This document shows, piece by piece, positions 33,733 through 45,266 of a stretch of 64,000 nt of DNA. Each line of letters opens with the position of its first letter. Position 1 is the first letter of the stretch. The notes beneath the pieces are model-generated. The model saw nothing but the letters and a program-made list of their open reading frames with translations. It searched no databases and had not been told where the DNA came from. A program made the position numbers and the translations under genes. Source of the DNA: Rosellinia necatrix (Eukaryota; Ascomycota; Sordariomycetes; Xylariales; Xylariaceae); the NCBI GenBank assembly GCA_021209875.1, contig JAGYVD010000006.1, forward strand, positions 4,092,001 through 4,156,000. Reading direction: 5' to 3'.

Positions 33733-35416
33733 TTATAGTACAAGCATACCGACCCCAGATACGAGCGCGACGACGACGTAGGCGACGAAGAAGGTCTGGC
33801 CAAAGTTGAAGAAGATGGGCGCAGAAAGGCCGTTAGGGGATGCGGCACTCGAGGAGCTGCTCACGGCGCCTGTGGGCTGGACCACTGACCCGGCGCCATC
33901 GGTACCGGCCACCTGGAGCAGACTGGCACAGTTGCCCTCGGTCTTGGGGCTCTGCGTCGTGGCGATACCGCCGAAGTCGCAAGCGCTCGCCCGGTTGGAT
34001 GAATCCTGGGCCAGGTAGTATTGGTTGGCCACAAAGGCGAGCTGCTGCTTGGGCGAACAACCCGAAATGGCGCCGTAGTCGCCCGTCGTGGCGTTGTGCA
34101 CAATGCCGACGCAGTACTTGCCGTCTTGCTCGCCGCAGATGAAGTTGAACTTGTCCCCGTAGGACTCGGCATCATCCGAGTCGACCGTGCAGGTCAGGCT
34201 CGCCATCGCGCAATCGCAGAGTTCTTGGTTGACGATAGCCGGTAGGGGCGAGGCGACAGGGGCCCACGAGCTACCCGTGGTCGGGCATGCGGGAGCCGAG
34301 TTGGCAGGCGTGTACGCACTGGAGGCCGTGATGGTGGGGCTTATCTTGGCCAGCTGGTCCCTCAAAGAGGTGAAATCGGGCTCGGGCACGACCTCGTCAT
34401 TCTCGATGTTCACAAGCCCAAAGTTGTTCTCCGATTGGAACCACTGATACACTATACCGCCTGAAAAGACCTCGGTCATGTTGCCGTATAGCACTGCGAC
34501 TTCGGTAAACGGCCTGTGGGTCGGGCCGCCGGTAATCCCCTCATTGCATCCATACTCGGCGAAGAAGACGGGGACGGGGTAGTCGCTGAAGAACTCTACG
34601 CGCTCGCCGTAAGACGATGCGACATAGTTGCTGAAACCACACCAAGAGTAGACATTGTAGCCCCAGAAGTCGATGCTGGTATCGGTGCCGTCCTCGGGCT
34701 GACAGGCGAAGTAATGAGCCAGCTCATCCCGAGAGGGTACGTCGGCAGTGGCATATCCAACACCAAGGGTATCGCGGTAGCCTTGAGACTTGATATAAGC
34801 CTTGGTGTCGCGGACGGAGGCCTTGACGAAGGCCGAGGCCGAGGTTTGGTTAGTCTTCTGGACGACCTCGTTGCCAGCAAAGAAGCCGATGACGTTCTTG
34901 TACTTTTGCATGGTATCGATGACGGCGGCATAACGTTGGAGCAGCGGGAGATTCCACTCGGGGTCGTCGGGGTTAATCGACGTGGCGGGCTCACTGAGAT
35001 CGGCAACGACGTATATGTCGTTGGCGGCAAGCAACTCCATACAGTCATCGTGGCTCTGCGTGGGGTCGATAGCGTAGACACGGATGACATTGGTGAAGAG
35101 CTGCTTCATAAATGGGATGTCTCTTGCGCATTTCGCCTTATCGGCGAGGGGGTCGGTATACTCGACGTTGGAGTTGGTGGAACCATTCGGAGAGAAATTC
35201 TCTTGGTAGGCAACACCCTTCATATAACTAATATCACAGGTTAGGACTAGCTAGCATAGCGGACTGGGGCGCGGGCGGGAGCCTTTACAATTGAGAGCCA
35301 TTGTTGGTGTAGAAGAAGTGCTGCCCATATGCCTTGATGTCGGGAATATCATCGTAGCTAGCAGCGTAGGCCGCGCCGGATAGGGCGGCAGCCCCGAGCA
35401 CCGAGGACAGCTTCAT
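33733..35416 (-). CDS. GPI-anchored beta-1,3-glucanosyltransferase (GH72, Gas/Gel family)
   Basis: Two exons, 35289-35416 and 33733-35227, with a 61-nt GT-AG intron, give 540 aa. A signal peptide covers residues 1-18. The GH72 domain (about 20-330) carries both catalytic glutamates: Glu163 in GFFAGNEVV (acid/base) and Glu267 in FFAEYGCNEG (nucleophile). A cysteine-rich X8/CBM43 module follows (about 365-470: CDCAMASLTC, FICGEQDGKYC, ACDFGG), so the protein belongs to the GH72+ subgroup. A Ser/Ala-rich stretch and a hydrophobic C-terminal tail (FFVAYVVVALVSGVGMLVL) are the GPI-attachment signal. It elongates and remodels beta-1,3-glucan at the outer face of the plasma membrane. Length and architecture are normal for the family; the gene looks intact. 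Confidence 0.95.
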
Positions 35417-37503
35417 GTTGAGGGTGATGCGGCTTGGGGGGATGAGATGCAAAATACGCGAATGAGTAATGGAGTGATGCTGTGGTTGGGCGGTCGAGGG
35501 ATAACTATTGGTTAATGTTGGGACAACGCCGCTGACGATGCTCAACGACAAGAGTTGGGACCAGCCGTGTAAGTGAGAATGCAATGGAATGGATGGTGAC
35601 GAAGAGACCGAAACGAGAGATGGCCAGTTGGCAATAGGGATGAGTCGGCCCGGGTGCCGTCAAAGAACGATTGTGTTTTGTTTCGATTTGTTTTGATTAC
35701 CGTTTTAGTTTTGCCAGTCGGATGTTGTTGGTGGCCCTGCAGTCGTATAACGAGTGTTGGTCGGGGTGTAAGACAAAAAGAGTTCACGAATGGAGAGGAC
35801 CTGCCGGTTTGAAAGCTGGGCTGACGCACGTTTAAAGGGGCCAAGACTTTCCGAGATGGGGGCCTGTGGGGCCGATGGGGTGATAGTTTACGTGTGCTGC
35901 GCGCTAGTACCTGAGGCAACATCAGCAGGCCCACCGAAACAAAAATCACCAAGTACTGTACTAACTGCCAAAGCGCCGCTTCGTGATAATTATAGGTACA
36001 GTGGGTGTACCTACCTGCCCAACCTGGGAAGGTCATTACCTTGTCTCTAAAGTTAGCTGTATCTATCAACACCTGCTACCAAGCAATTGCTGCCTTTCGG
36101 TACTGCAGGCACCTCATGTACACTATGCCTACCTAAAATCAATGCCGCTATGATGCGCTGCTAGCATGAAGATAATTAATCGTCAGGCGTGACTCTATTT
36201 ACACGACACTTCGTAGTATAACTAAGATGAAAACAGCAACTATGCATTACGTAGCACACCTAGCATCGGTATCCACTGCTACAGAGGTACATACAGTAAG
36301 GAGGAGGTGGCGCGGTGGAAACAAAAGATGATACGAAGCTGGAGCAGAGCCGGAGCACGACCGCGTGGCAGTGTTCCCTCAAATTGGCAGATTTGCTTAC
36401 ACTATGTCCAGTTGGGATAATGATTTCCTGGCCGTCCGTGCCGCCCACTCCATGCGAGCTCCTCCGCCCCTAATTTCAGCGAACTCTACATCCCATCTAG
36501 CGATCAGTTTTCTACCTAGGCATCCTCAACCAATTGAGTGAGGTCATCGAGCTTCACGTTGCACAAGCCCATGCAATGAAGTCATAAAGACCGCATTCTC
36601 GCATCTTGCGTGCTTTCGGATCTGGAGCTAGACCTTATATGGTTAATGGCAATCCCGGCTTCCAGGCAGCACAGAGCCCTAAATTAGATTAGCGCCCTGT
36701 CTCCAGTCGCAAGCTCCCCGATAAAAAAAGCTTAGCATCGGTTAGTGTACATATCTCACACCTGCTGGCTGAGAGTATACTATCGACTTACACTGTTCGA
36801 GATGAAATGGCGTGGATCTTGAATCAACTACAAACGCGCTAATGCCTAGATACGAGGTAGAATGGTTATAAGGTAAGTATACGTATGCATCTTCTTGCGC
36901 AACCTGATTATGTGGCGTCTTATCAAAGGATATGTACCATCAGCTCCACGACGTTACATAATTAGGCAAACTTCTTCTCATCAATTACCAGGGAGAGAAT
37001 TATAAAGATCTAGCACAGGGCCACAAATTTAGGGGGCAGTACTGAGTACACCGACGAGGGACATCAACGGGGGGGGACACATGCAAAACAAATCATCAGG
37101 GCACTGCAGCGAGGGCAGATCTGGGGCTGATATCCTCTTACTATTGAAGATCGGCATTCTTGACAGGCGAAACAACTCGAGCTATCTCAGAACTGCGGAG
37201 AGATATTAATCGCTGGGTAGGATTTGATTCACTCTGTTTTTTAACATGAAGCAGAGATGGGCAAATCATGCCCCTTTTCGGATTTTCGATTTTTCAGATT
37301 CACCTGCACCGTTACCCATACACCGTTAACCAGCCACCAATCTTAGTACACTTGACGACCATCCCCAAACCATATATCCCTAACGCCACCGATCTTCCCT
37401 TTTCGCTCTTCGGCGCCCTGCCACCCCCGCCCTCTCCCTTCCTCCCTCGTCGAGATAAACCCTCATCGGGATACACAACTAGATATCCCCGGTTCTCCAC
37501 CGC
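35417..37503. other. Intergenic, promoter side of GH72 gene
   Basis: About 2 kb. The right half is AT-rich with short frames only. A 176-codon minus frame just upstream of the GH72 start has no protein-like features and probably covers its leader and promoter. Confidence 0.6.
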
Positions 37504-38018
37504 CTACATCGTCTGCTTCTGGATAGCACCAGGAACCTCGTCGACCCAACTGACGCGATGATTGGCAAATAGCTCAACGATAGGCTTCGCGTTGTCAAGC
37601 GCGTCGACGTCGTCGAGGGTGCCAACCTTGATGACCTTGGCGTCACCGAATGACGCACCATCGCGCCAGAGGGTGCTGCCGCAGTCGCCACAGAAGTGCG
37701 AAACGATCTCCCGGCCCGAGTCGGCCTTCTTGGCGATGGTCTTGGGCGTACCTGACAGCAGTTTAAAGCTGGAGCCGGCGATCATGATGTTCGTGCTATA
37801 TGTGCTGCCCGTGATCTTGCGGCAATCGAGGCAGTGACAGAGGGCCTATGGAAGGGTAACGTTAGTTTTCGACTTCAGATTGCAGTTCTCTAGATGCAGG
37901 CGGAGAGCGCGCGAAGAAAAGTGGAAGGAAAGTATGGGTGGGTGATGCGAACCTTGCCCACGGGTTCTCCCTCAACGGAGTACCGAACCTTCTCACAGAA
38001 GCATCCTCCCTCAGGCAT
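37504..38018 (-). CDS. GFA-family zinc protein (glutathione-dependent formaldehyde-activating enzyme-like)
   Basis: Two exons, 37953-38018 and 37504-37845, separated by a 107-nt intron, give 135 aa. The GFA/CENP-V fold is marked by its cysteine sets: GGCFCEKVRY (first pair), ALCHCLDCRKITGS and SHFCGDCGSTLW, which bind structural and catalytic zinc. FKLLSGTP and IVELFANHRVSWV match the strands at the middle and end of the domain. Members catalyse or assist adduct formation between glutathione and formaldehyde, but most fungal paralogues have no tested function. No targeting signal, so probably cytosolic. The length is normal and the gene looks intact. Confidence 0.88.
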
Positions 38019-39666
38019 GATGGAAAATAGGTAAATATGTATGTAACTTGGGTGACAATAACTAGGTAAGGAGAACGAGGATTGTATTCAAGATAGCCGG
38101 CTCGGACAACTTGAAGAGAGTATCGAGATGTGGAGGGCCCGGCAAACAACAACTCGACAACGACGATCCTCCCCTCCTTTATATATCTCCTCTCCCTCGT
38201 ATGCACTGCACTATCAGCCAACCAGATCACCGTTCCCCCTCACCCGCGCGCTCGGGCTCCATTCCCTGCTACGGCCGGGCTGGAGGGCGGCGGTTTAGAA
38301 ACGCCTCACCTTCCCAAAGGGATATCTCCCTACTGACCAAATGCCAAGTCACGCCCTTCGACCAGATCCCTCGTTGATTGGCGCCGGAGTCCTAGCCAGC
38401 GCGGGGTCAAAAAGATTCCAAACCTGCAAGATGGACCCCGGCTAGGCGCCGCAATCGGTTGGCCCCCGATGGCGCCGTCCCCGTCTCGTCTTGGCGATTT
38501 ACGTTCGGAAGTACCAGCCAACCCTCTTCTATCATAGTACCGCCGCCCTCTTACACTGCCCGAGATGCCAACAGAGGCAATGCGAATTCCAAACCCCGAG
38601 GGGATGCTGAAAACGCGGAAAACGCTGACGCCATCTAGGTTAGACCCCCGCAGTCTTGAAGCCAACCATGCCCAGAACCTGGCCGCTCCTCGGGATAACG
38701 GTAACTCGCTAACCTTGGTACCCCAGCCGTGGCGTCGGTGCACGGACCAGCGCGCTCCCGCGATAAACGGCGGTGCATCCCTGGCTCATATCATGTTTAG
38801 GCATAACTAGATACTTAGTTATGTAGATAGTGAATTAAATAAAATGCCCTCTGCCTCGCCGTGTTTTTGCTTGACGCCAATCACGGCCCCAGTGTATCTG
38901 TAGTATGCGATTGGGGGTCCGGTTCATTGCGAGTTTTGTTAAGAATAAGATAGCTCGAGAGGCTTCCCCAAGATCCAAGCTGCCGTACTCTACTGAACTT
39001 GATATTGACTATTTCCCGGGCTTGCGAAAACGAGGACGAGGATACGTAGACATCCGTGAGGTAAAAAAAATCCTTTTCTCTCGTCTCCAAATTCCTCTTT
39101 AAATTATCTTCAAGATTCTCATCCTCATACCGAAGCATGCCGGAGTTTGACTCTCTGCTGTCTTCGGATTCTACCAAGATAAGTAAGGAGGTTACAGTAC
39201 ACAGATGCGACGAGAGCTTAACCAGGGATCTGATAGGCATTCGAGGAAGCTTGAGCCAATCGGAAATTATGGAATCAAGTGGGGATGGACTTAATTGGTA
39301 TCAAGACAAGGGTGCAAGCACAAGCTCTCCACTAATTCCCCGGATAGCTAAAGAGTTGGAGGGTACACTACCTAACCTAACTGTAGGTAGGTAGCGCACA
39401 CTAGGTATAGTTATGTAACCCGGAACAGGGGGTCCAACCATTCCACCACTGCACTGAGTGGCATGATCTTGGCACCATAACACCACTCGAGCACGTCGCT
39501 GAGCGCCCGCCCAGCCAATGCCAACAATCCTTTTACCAACCAGGAATCGACAGCAACACACCATCTCATAGCTCCAGCACACCACGGAAGGGGGCAAAGA
39601 AGCATAAAACACCCCGTCGCCGCCTGCTCGCCTTCAGCCCTACCGGTCCCATCCCCGTTTCCAGCC
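38019..39666. other. Intergenic, no gene seen
   Basis: Divergent promoter space between the GFA gene (-) and the hemerythrin-like gene (+). Only short frames. Confidence 0.6.
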
Positions 39667-40736
39667 ATGAATCAAGAAAGACGCCGGCTCCTGAACCGGC
39701 CGATTCTCTTAGCCATCCCCATCCTCATCGGCCTCTTCATCACGCGATCGCCGCTATTCATGGCCTCGACAACTCCCACGCCGAGCAAGCCGTGGGCCGA
39801 TGCCCCCCTGAAGCTCATCACCACCCCGCAATACGAGACTAAGAAGGTGAGCGGCCACCAGGTCTATCAGGTCTAGACCGAAGGCCCTCCCCCCTTCCCC
39901 CTCCCCTCTCCCCTGGATGCAGCAGTGCAGTAGCTAATGACGCCTCGCCGACAGACAGATCTCTTCGCCACAGGTGCAACACATATGGCACTTCTGCACA
40001 ACTCGATATTCCGCGGCTACAACTCCATCTACCAGCAGGCCCCCAACGTCAAAGACATCGACAAGAACGACTTCATCGGCTACGCCCTGACGTGGTACAA
40101 GTTCGTGAAGTCGCACCACGACGACGAGGAGGTCTCGCTATTCACCAAGGTCGAGGAGGTGTTGGACGACAAGACCATCTGGGACGGGACGCACAAGGAG
40201 CACGGTACGCGAGGAGGACACACCGCACTCACGATGTGTAGAACAGACGGGGGATTTTCTTGCTAACCGCCTGTTTTCGTTCTCCAGAGGCTTTCCTGCC
40301 CGGCCTCGCCGAATTCGGGAGATACCTGTCGACGCTGAGGTCGCCGAAAGACTTCTCGGGCGACGAGCTGCGGCGGATCATGTCGTCCTTCCAAGAGCCG
40401 TTCGAGACACATTTCCACAGCGAGATCTCGACCATCGCCAACCTCGCCGACCACCCGAACGCCCCCAAGGCGGGCTCCCAGGAAGAGGCCGACGCGTCTC
40501 TGACGTTCAAGACGTGGGGCAAGAGCACGGTGACCAAAGCCGGCACCCTCGACGTCGTCCCCTTCTTCCTGCTCAACCTAGACGGCACGGTCGAAGATGG
40601 CCTCTGGGCGGACTGGCCCCCAATCCCAGCCCCGATCAAGTGGGGCCTGATCAACATCGGCGGTGCCTACCACAATCGGTGGTGGAAGTTTAGTTCCTGC
40701 TCCAGCGGGAAGCCTAGGCAGTTGTATGCCGTGTAA
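39667..40736 (+). CDS. Hemerythrin/HHE-domain protein with N-terminal membrane anchor
   Basis: Three exons, 39667-39846, 39955-40204 and 40288-40736, give 292 aa. A hydrophobic segment at residues 12-31 (PILLAIPILIGLFI) is a signal anchor or signal peptide. The body is an HHE cation-binding four-helix bundle with the expected ligand spacing: HMALLHNSIFRGYNSIYQQ, YKFVKSHHDDEEVSLFTKVE, HKEHEAFLPGLAEFGRYL and FETHFHSEISTIANLADH supply His and Glu/Asp for a di-iron site. Such fungal proteins are assumed to sense or bind O2, NO or iron; no function is established. The first acceptor is ambiguous: ACAGACAG offers two AG sites four bases apart, and only the upstream one keeps the frame. The C-terminal 60 residues are outside the bundle. 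Confidence 0.87.
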
Positions 40737-41942
40737 TGTACCTCCCGCACGCCCCCATTGTAATTCGCATCAACACCGTCCGAGCTGCCTACTGCTAGCT
40801 GACGGGCACATCGACACGCTCACCCACCGAGGAATATTCACGGCGCAAGGGACAACATCTGGGTTTGGGGCATGGCATTTGGACCTTTGAAAGGCTTTGA
40901 AAGGGATAGGTTTCCGGCTTTGTACAACTGTATACTGACTGTCCTACAAGGCGCAGTCATGTCCATTCTATTCGACGGGTCATTTGGTCTACTTACTTAC
41001 TACCCGCCCCCATACGCTCGAACGCCTCCATAGTTCACGAGCTTCCTGCAGGGCTATAGCTCTAGTATATCTACTCAAGGTAGGTCTCATTCACATAATA
41101 ATAGGTCATAATTAATGGGGTTTCTGAATTCATAGCACTAGAGGGCTTGGCTTCATACCTTCGTGGAGGGCGCTAGGGGGACGTCATGTTCATTATGTCG
41201 TCAGGTATCTACTTTGGGTTTATTGAGTAATTCGGTACCTCTTACCTAGGCTTAAGCATTGCAGACCACATTATTAACCATCAGCTCTCTACTGTGTTTT
41301 AGGTGCCCAGGTCCCAGGTGCCTCCCTAGGTAGGTAGGTAGTTAATGTGGTATTCTAAGCTTTTAAACAGTTGGAATTGTATGCATCCTTTTGGACAACT
41401 ACCAACATTCAAAAATGACAAACTATGACCACTATTTAGTAGTGTTCCTTCATTGATTGATACGTAGCCACTCAGTGAGACCTACTTTTAAATTTGGCAT
41501 TTTATTGGGTGTATTCATCCTTTCTGGTGTTGCAACCTCTCACGATGACGTCCTCAGTGGCAACAAGCATGGGGCATGGTGGGATCTAAACATTGACGCT
41601 TATACAACACTAGCATCTAACCTACTTAGGTAGGTACCTACTAGGGGGGGTAGGTAGGTATCTAAGTAACTATTATTCAACATCTAAACCAATGAAACAG
41701 CAACTTCCTTAGGCGCCTGTATCTCACGCCGTTCTTGCTCCTCATTAGAGAAACCGTAGGGGAGGCACGACCCGCGGTGTTTGGTTGTTGCCCGTCGCCA
41801 CGGATTTTTATGTCAATCAAATCGCCCCCCCCCCCCTTCTTAAGTTCGCTCCGATCTAGCCCCTACACAACCTCGTAGAACCGTAATGGCATCATACCTT
41901 CGAAAATCCAGCTCCGAACCGTACCCGGATCAAACACTTCGC
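40737..41942. other. Convergent intergenic region
   Basis: Between the 3' ends of the hemerythrin-like (+) and vWA (-) genes. Contains several TAGGTAGG tracts (41330, 41627-41660) and a run of C (41826-41838). Confidence 0.6.
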
Positions 41943-44734
41943 CTAATCTACAGGGGCTCTTTCGAGCAAGACACGACCTGGGAATAATTGGCCCTGGCCC
42001 TCGGCATCGCTATCACGCTTCCCTTCATACTCCTGTACGGCGAGGTTGGAGGCATCTGCTTCCTCTACCCCCAGCCCTGAACGGCTGAGCGGATCCCAAA
42101 TCTGAAAAGGCGCCACCAGGCCGAGCGGCCCTAAAAGATTCCGTGAATATTCCATAAGCTGGGATTCGAGGTCCGACTGGGAGAGTTGTAGATGTAAGTA
42201 TGCCGCGGCCTTCTCTCGAATCATGACCCACAAGCCCTTCAAGTCCCGATAGTCCCGCTCTAGAAACGCCACTGTTAGAGCCGTATTGGCGACGAGGGTC
42301 ATCTCCCTTTTGGTCAGCCGAGTTTTCTTCCCGAGCCATTGCTCCAGGCTATGAACGATAGCATGGGTTTCCCCATTTAATGGCCTGCTCTCAATGCTCC
42401 CATCAAACTCTTGGCGGCTCAATACAAACGACACAAACTCCTTCTCCAGAGGCAGCTTTGTCCCTAATAGGCTCCGCCGTGGCAATGAACTGGTCTCGGC
42501 ACCGCATTGCAGCCCTCTATCTGCCTTATGCATAACGATGGGGTCTTCCTCTAGGCAGGGTGCACTTCTTGGAGTCTGGAACGGAGCACTTGTCCCTAAA
42601 TGCCCCCCCCGCCCATAGAATACGTCTTGGGCGCGAGATCCCACTTCCCGTCTTTGCAAGAATGTACCTTGGTCGTGGGGCGTCACTATTTGGATACTTG
42701 TCCCGGAAATACTTTGGTGTCCCGGCGGTTTATCACCCTCTTGCTGTAGGAATAAAGACGTCCATTTAGACGGTAGCGAGTATTTGCAGGCCAACTCTTC
42801 CGCAAAGAATCCATCGGTGCTCCTTGCCCATTCCAAGTCATCCAAGATGGCGCGGGCCGACAAAGCGTGTATGAGCGAGCCTGGCTTCGGAATCTTGGTT
42901 ATATAGACATCTATGGACAAAGGCCGGCTATTGAATACCAAATCCAATTTAGCACACTCATTTTTCGGGATCTTCCCCTCCTCTAGATGTAAAAAAATCC
43001 GGTTGGCGTTAAAGGGATTGAGGGTCTCGAGGTTTTTTGGAGACGTGATACCTTCAAGGCCGACTAAGTCGAGACTTAGGCTGCGAACATGGCTGGTCAA
43101 TGCGGATTTGAGCATCCCGACCATCCGCTCCTCCCAGCCCTCTTTGTCAGCAGTATGGGGGATGATTTCCGAATAGCCTCCTCCCTGTTTCGCTATTCCC
43201 TCCACAAGGGCGTGGGACACATGACTCCCCAGCCCCAACGAGAAGAACCGGATTGCGCCCTTCGAGCTTTCGTGGGCTGTGCGTACCACGTCTACCGTCT
43301 CGTCAAGCCGCCAAACTTCCCCGTCGGTGAGGATCATCACATCACACGATAAAGACGGATCTCGGGTAGTGATTATTGTTTCGAGAACGGGAAGGATTTC
43401 GGTTCCTCCCATATCCGCATTGAAATTCGTGTCCACGAATTCTAGGGCCTGTCGGAGCGACTCTCGCCCATACCTTTGTGACTTGGTCCAGAGTGACTGA
43501 TAGTCGGTACCAAAGCACCAGATATTAAAGGACCGGCCGACGGGGATGCCTTTAAGGAAGAAGCGCATGGCGGATTTCAGGTTTTTCATCTTATCCTCCA
43601 TTGAGCCGGATCGATCAGCCACGAACAATATCTCGCCATCTTGGGCGATTTCATCTTCGGAAACCAGTACCCGTGGGGGAATCGTCAGCATCATAGCCGC
43701 CTGATCCGGGAGGGTGGGATGCATCTCCAGCCAGGCTTCCAATTCGCTGGTTTTCTTACTATCGATGGAGAGAACGAAGTCCGACTGTAAGCATTTCGTG
43801 GGCTCTTTCATGGTCACTATAGCGGTCTCATCAGATCCCTGACTAATATGATCCCATTTCCGTGCCTGACCAACACGGATGTCTCTTTCTACGAGGATTT
43901 CATGGCTGATGCTTGTGATTGACCGGATTTGTTCCGATTCGAAAATCTCAATACGAAGTAGGATATCATCAGGCTTTGCTCTGAGATTCAGCCTCCCCAG
44001 ACCGAGGGGCGGTTCCCCGTATCGCTGCGCAATATGGGTGGGGATAACTAGAGTTGTGGTGTTCGTATTATCGCCGAATCTACGTTTCAATATAGTAGCA
44101 TATGTTATTTGGGTCTTGATGCATGCTATGAGCCACTCGAATATTAGAACTCGGTTATTGTACCAGGGGTAAGGAGCATTTGCAAGCGAATACCTATTTC
44201 CAAATCTGGATATCAAACATGTCAGGGATACATACTATTCGGGGGGATATTGCCAAGCGACGAGGTGAATATTTCGGGGGTGTTCTGGTCTAAGAGAGCC
44301 GCAACGGCGTGTGAGGCGACAGCTTGGCAAAATGCCTCGTGAGCTTCGGCTTTCGGGCGGGCCGTGGCCCTGAGTAACTTCCCATTGCCAACGCGGCAAG
44401 TAAACCCCGTAACTGTACAGCCGTTCGGGAGTCCGAAAGTATACGATCCCTGGGTAATCGGAACATCGGCGTCGTTCCAAAACACCTGTGTAACCGTCAC
44501 CTCCGCGACGTCTCCTACGATGCGAGCCACGATAGAGACCGATGCGGGAGGCAGGACATTTCTGTATATCTCTTTCACAGCATTTGTCGGGAATAGCTTA
44601 TTACTCGATCGTGGGCCTGGTCCTTGCCGTCGCAGGGTATCTAGAATGACAGAAGGAAGGCGCACAGCCATAGGGCGTTTGGGTGGTACTGGCTCGCAGG
44701 GATCCCAAGTAATTCCTGTAGAAAAAGTGTCCAT
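41943..44734 (-). CDS. VIT and von Willebrand factor A domain protein
   Basis: Two exons, 44236-44734 and 41943-44125, joined across a 110-nt intron (GTATGT...CATAG), give 893 aa. The splice restores the VIT-domain core GNIPPNTCIKTQITY followed by TLVIPTHIAQRYG. Residues 45-205 are thus a vault-protein/inter-alpha-trypsin (VIT) domain. A vWA domain follows (about 325-510) with a complete MIDAS DRSGS (Asp337, Ser339, Ser341), and GGTEILPVLETI and DVMILTDGEVW supply the other metal loops. The C-terminal half contains a helical segment like that at the end of inter-alpha-trypsin and PARP4-type proteins. No signal peptide, so it is probably cytosolic, unlike the animal heavy chains. Its role is unknown in fungi; vWA/VIT proteins usually act as protein-interaction platforms. 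Confidence 0.9.
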
Positions 44735-45266
44735 GATGAATGGTGAACTGATTTCTCAGAAGCCGCTTCGGAATGCTCGAAGGCAATGAGCGTATAACGG
44801 GGGCAAGAGATTGGAGTAGAAATAAACATTTTGGGCCTGAGGCATCTGGGTCGCGTCCAAGTCGCCGCATGAAGGCGACATTGGCGGCAAGCCGGTCAGC
44901 TGAGGCTGAATCGCTGCCTGATCTCCCTCCCAGCACATCGAATCGGCACACACCTAATAATGATGAATTTAAATTCTCACGATTGGGGGCGGTTTAGCAC
45001 TTGACAACCGGCACATGGATTCGGACGGAAAGTCCCTGGCACACTTTCGAATGAAGGACGATTTCAGGAGAAAGAACCAGAGCTACACGCCATACATACC
45101 TGATATATATCTAGCATGTTTTCTTTTTTTGGTTTCCTTTTTGATCCCCTTCTTGACGACTGACTATCCCATTGGCTCGAACTGGACACCCCACCCCGCG
45201 ACCCTACCCTCTCAGTAGGCAGCGAAACCCCGACGTCACCTCTCGTTATCCGCGCATCTGTTCCCA
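44735..45266. promoter_or_regulatory. Divergent promoter region
   Basis: Only 532 bases lie between the start codons of the VIT/vWA gene (-) and the fungal-specific gene (+), so the two share one intergenic control region. No individual site could be named. Confidence 0.5.

Noticed and set aside
35542..36072. Minus frame of 176 codons upstream of the GH72 gene
   Set aside because: Basic, low-complexity translation without domain; its position fits the leader and promoter of the GH72 gene.
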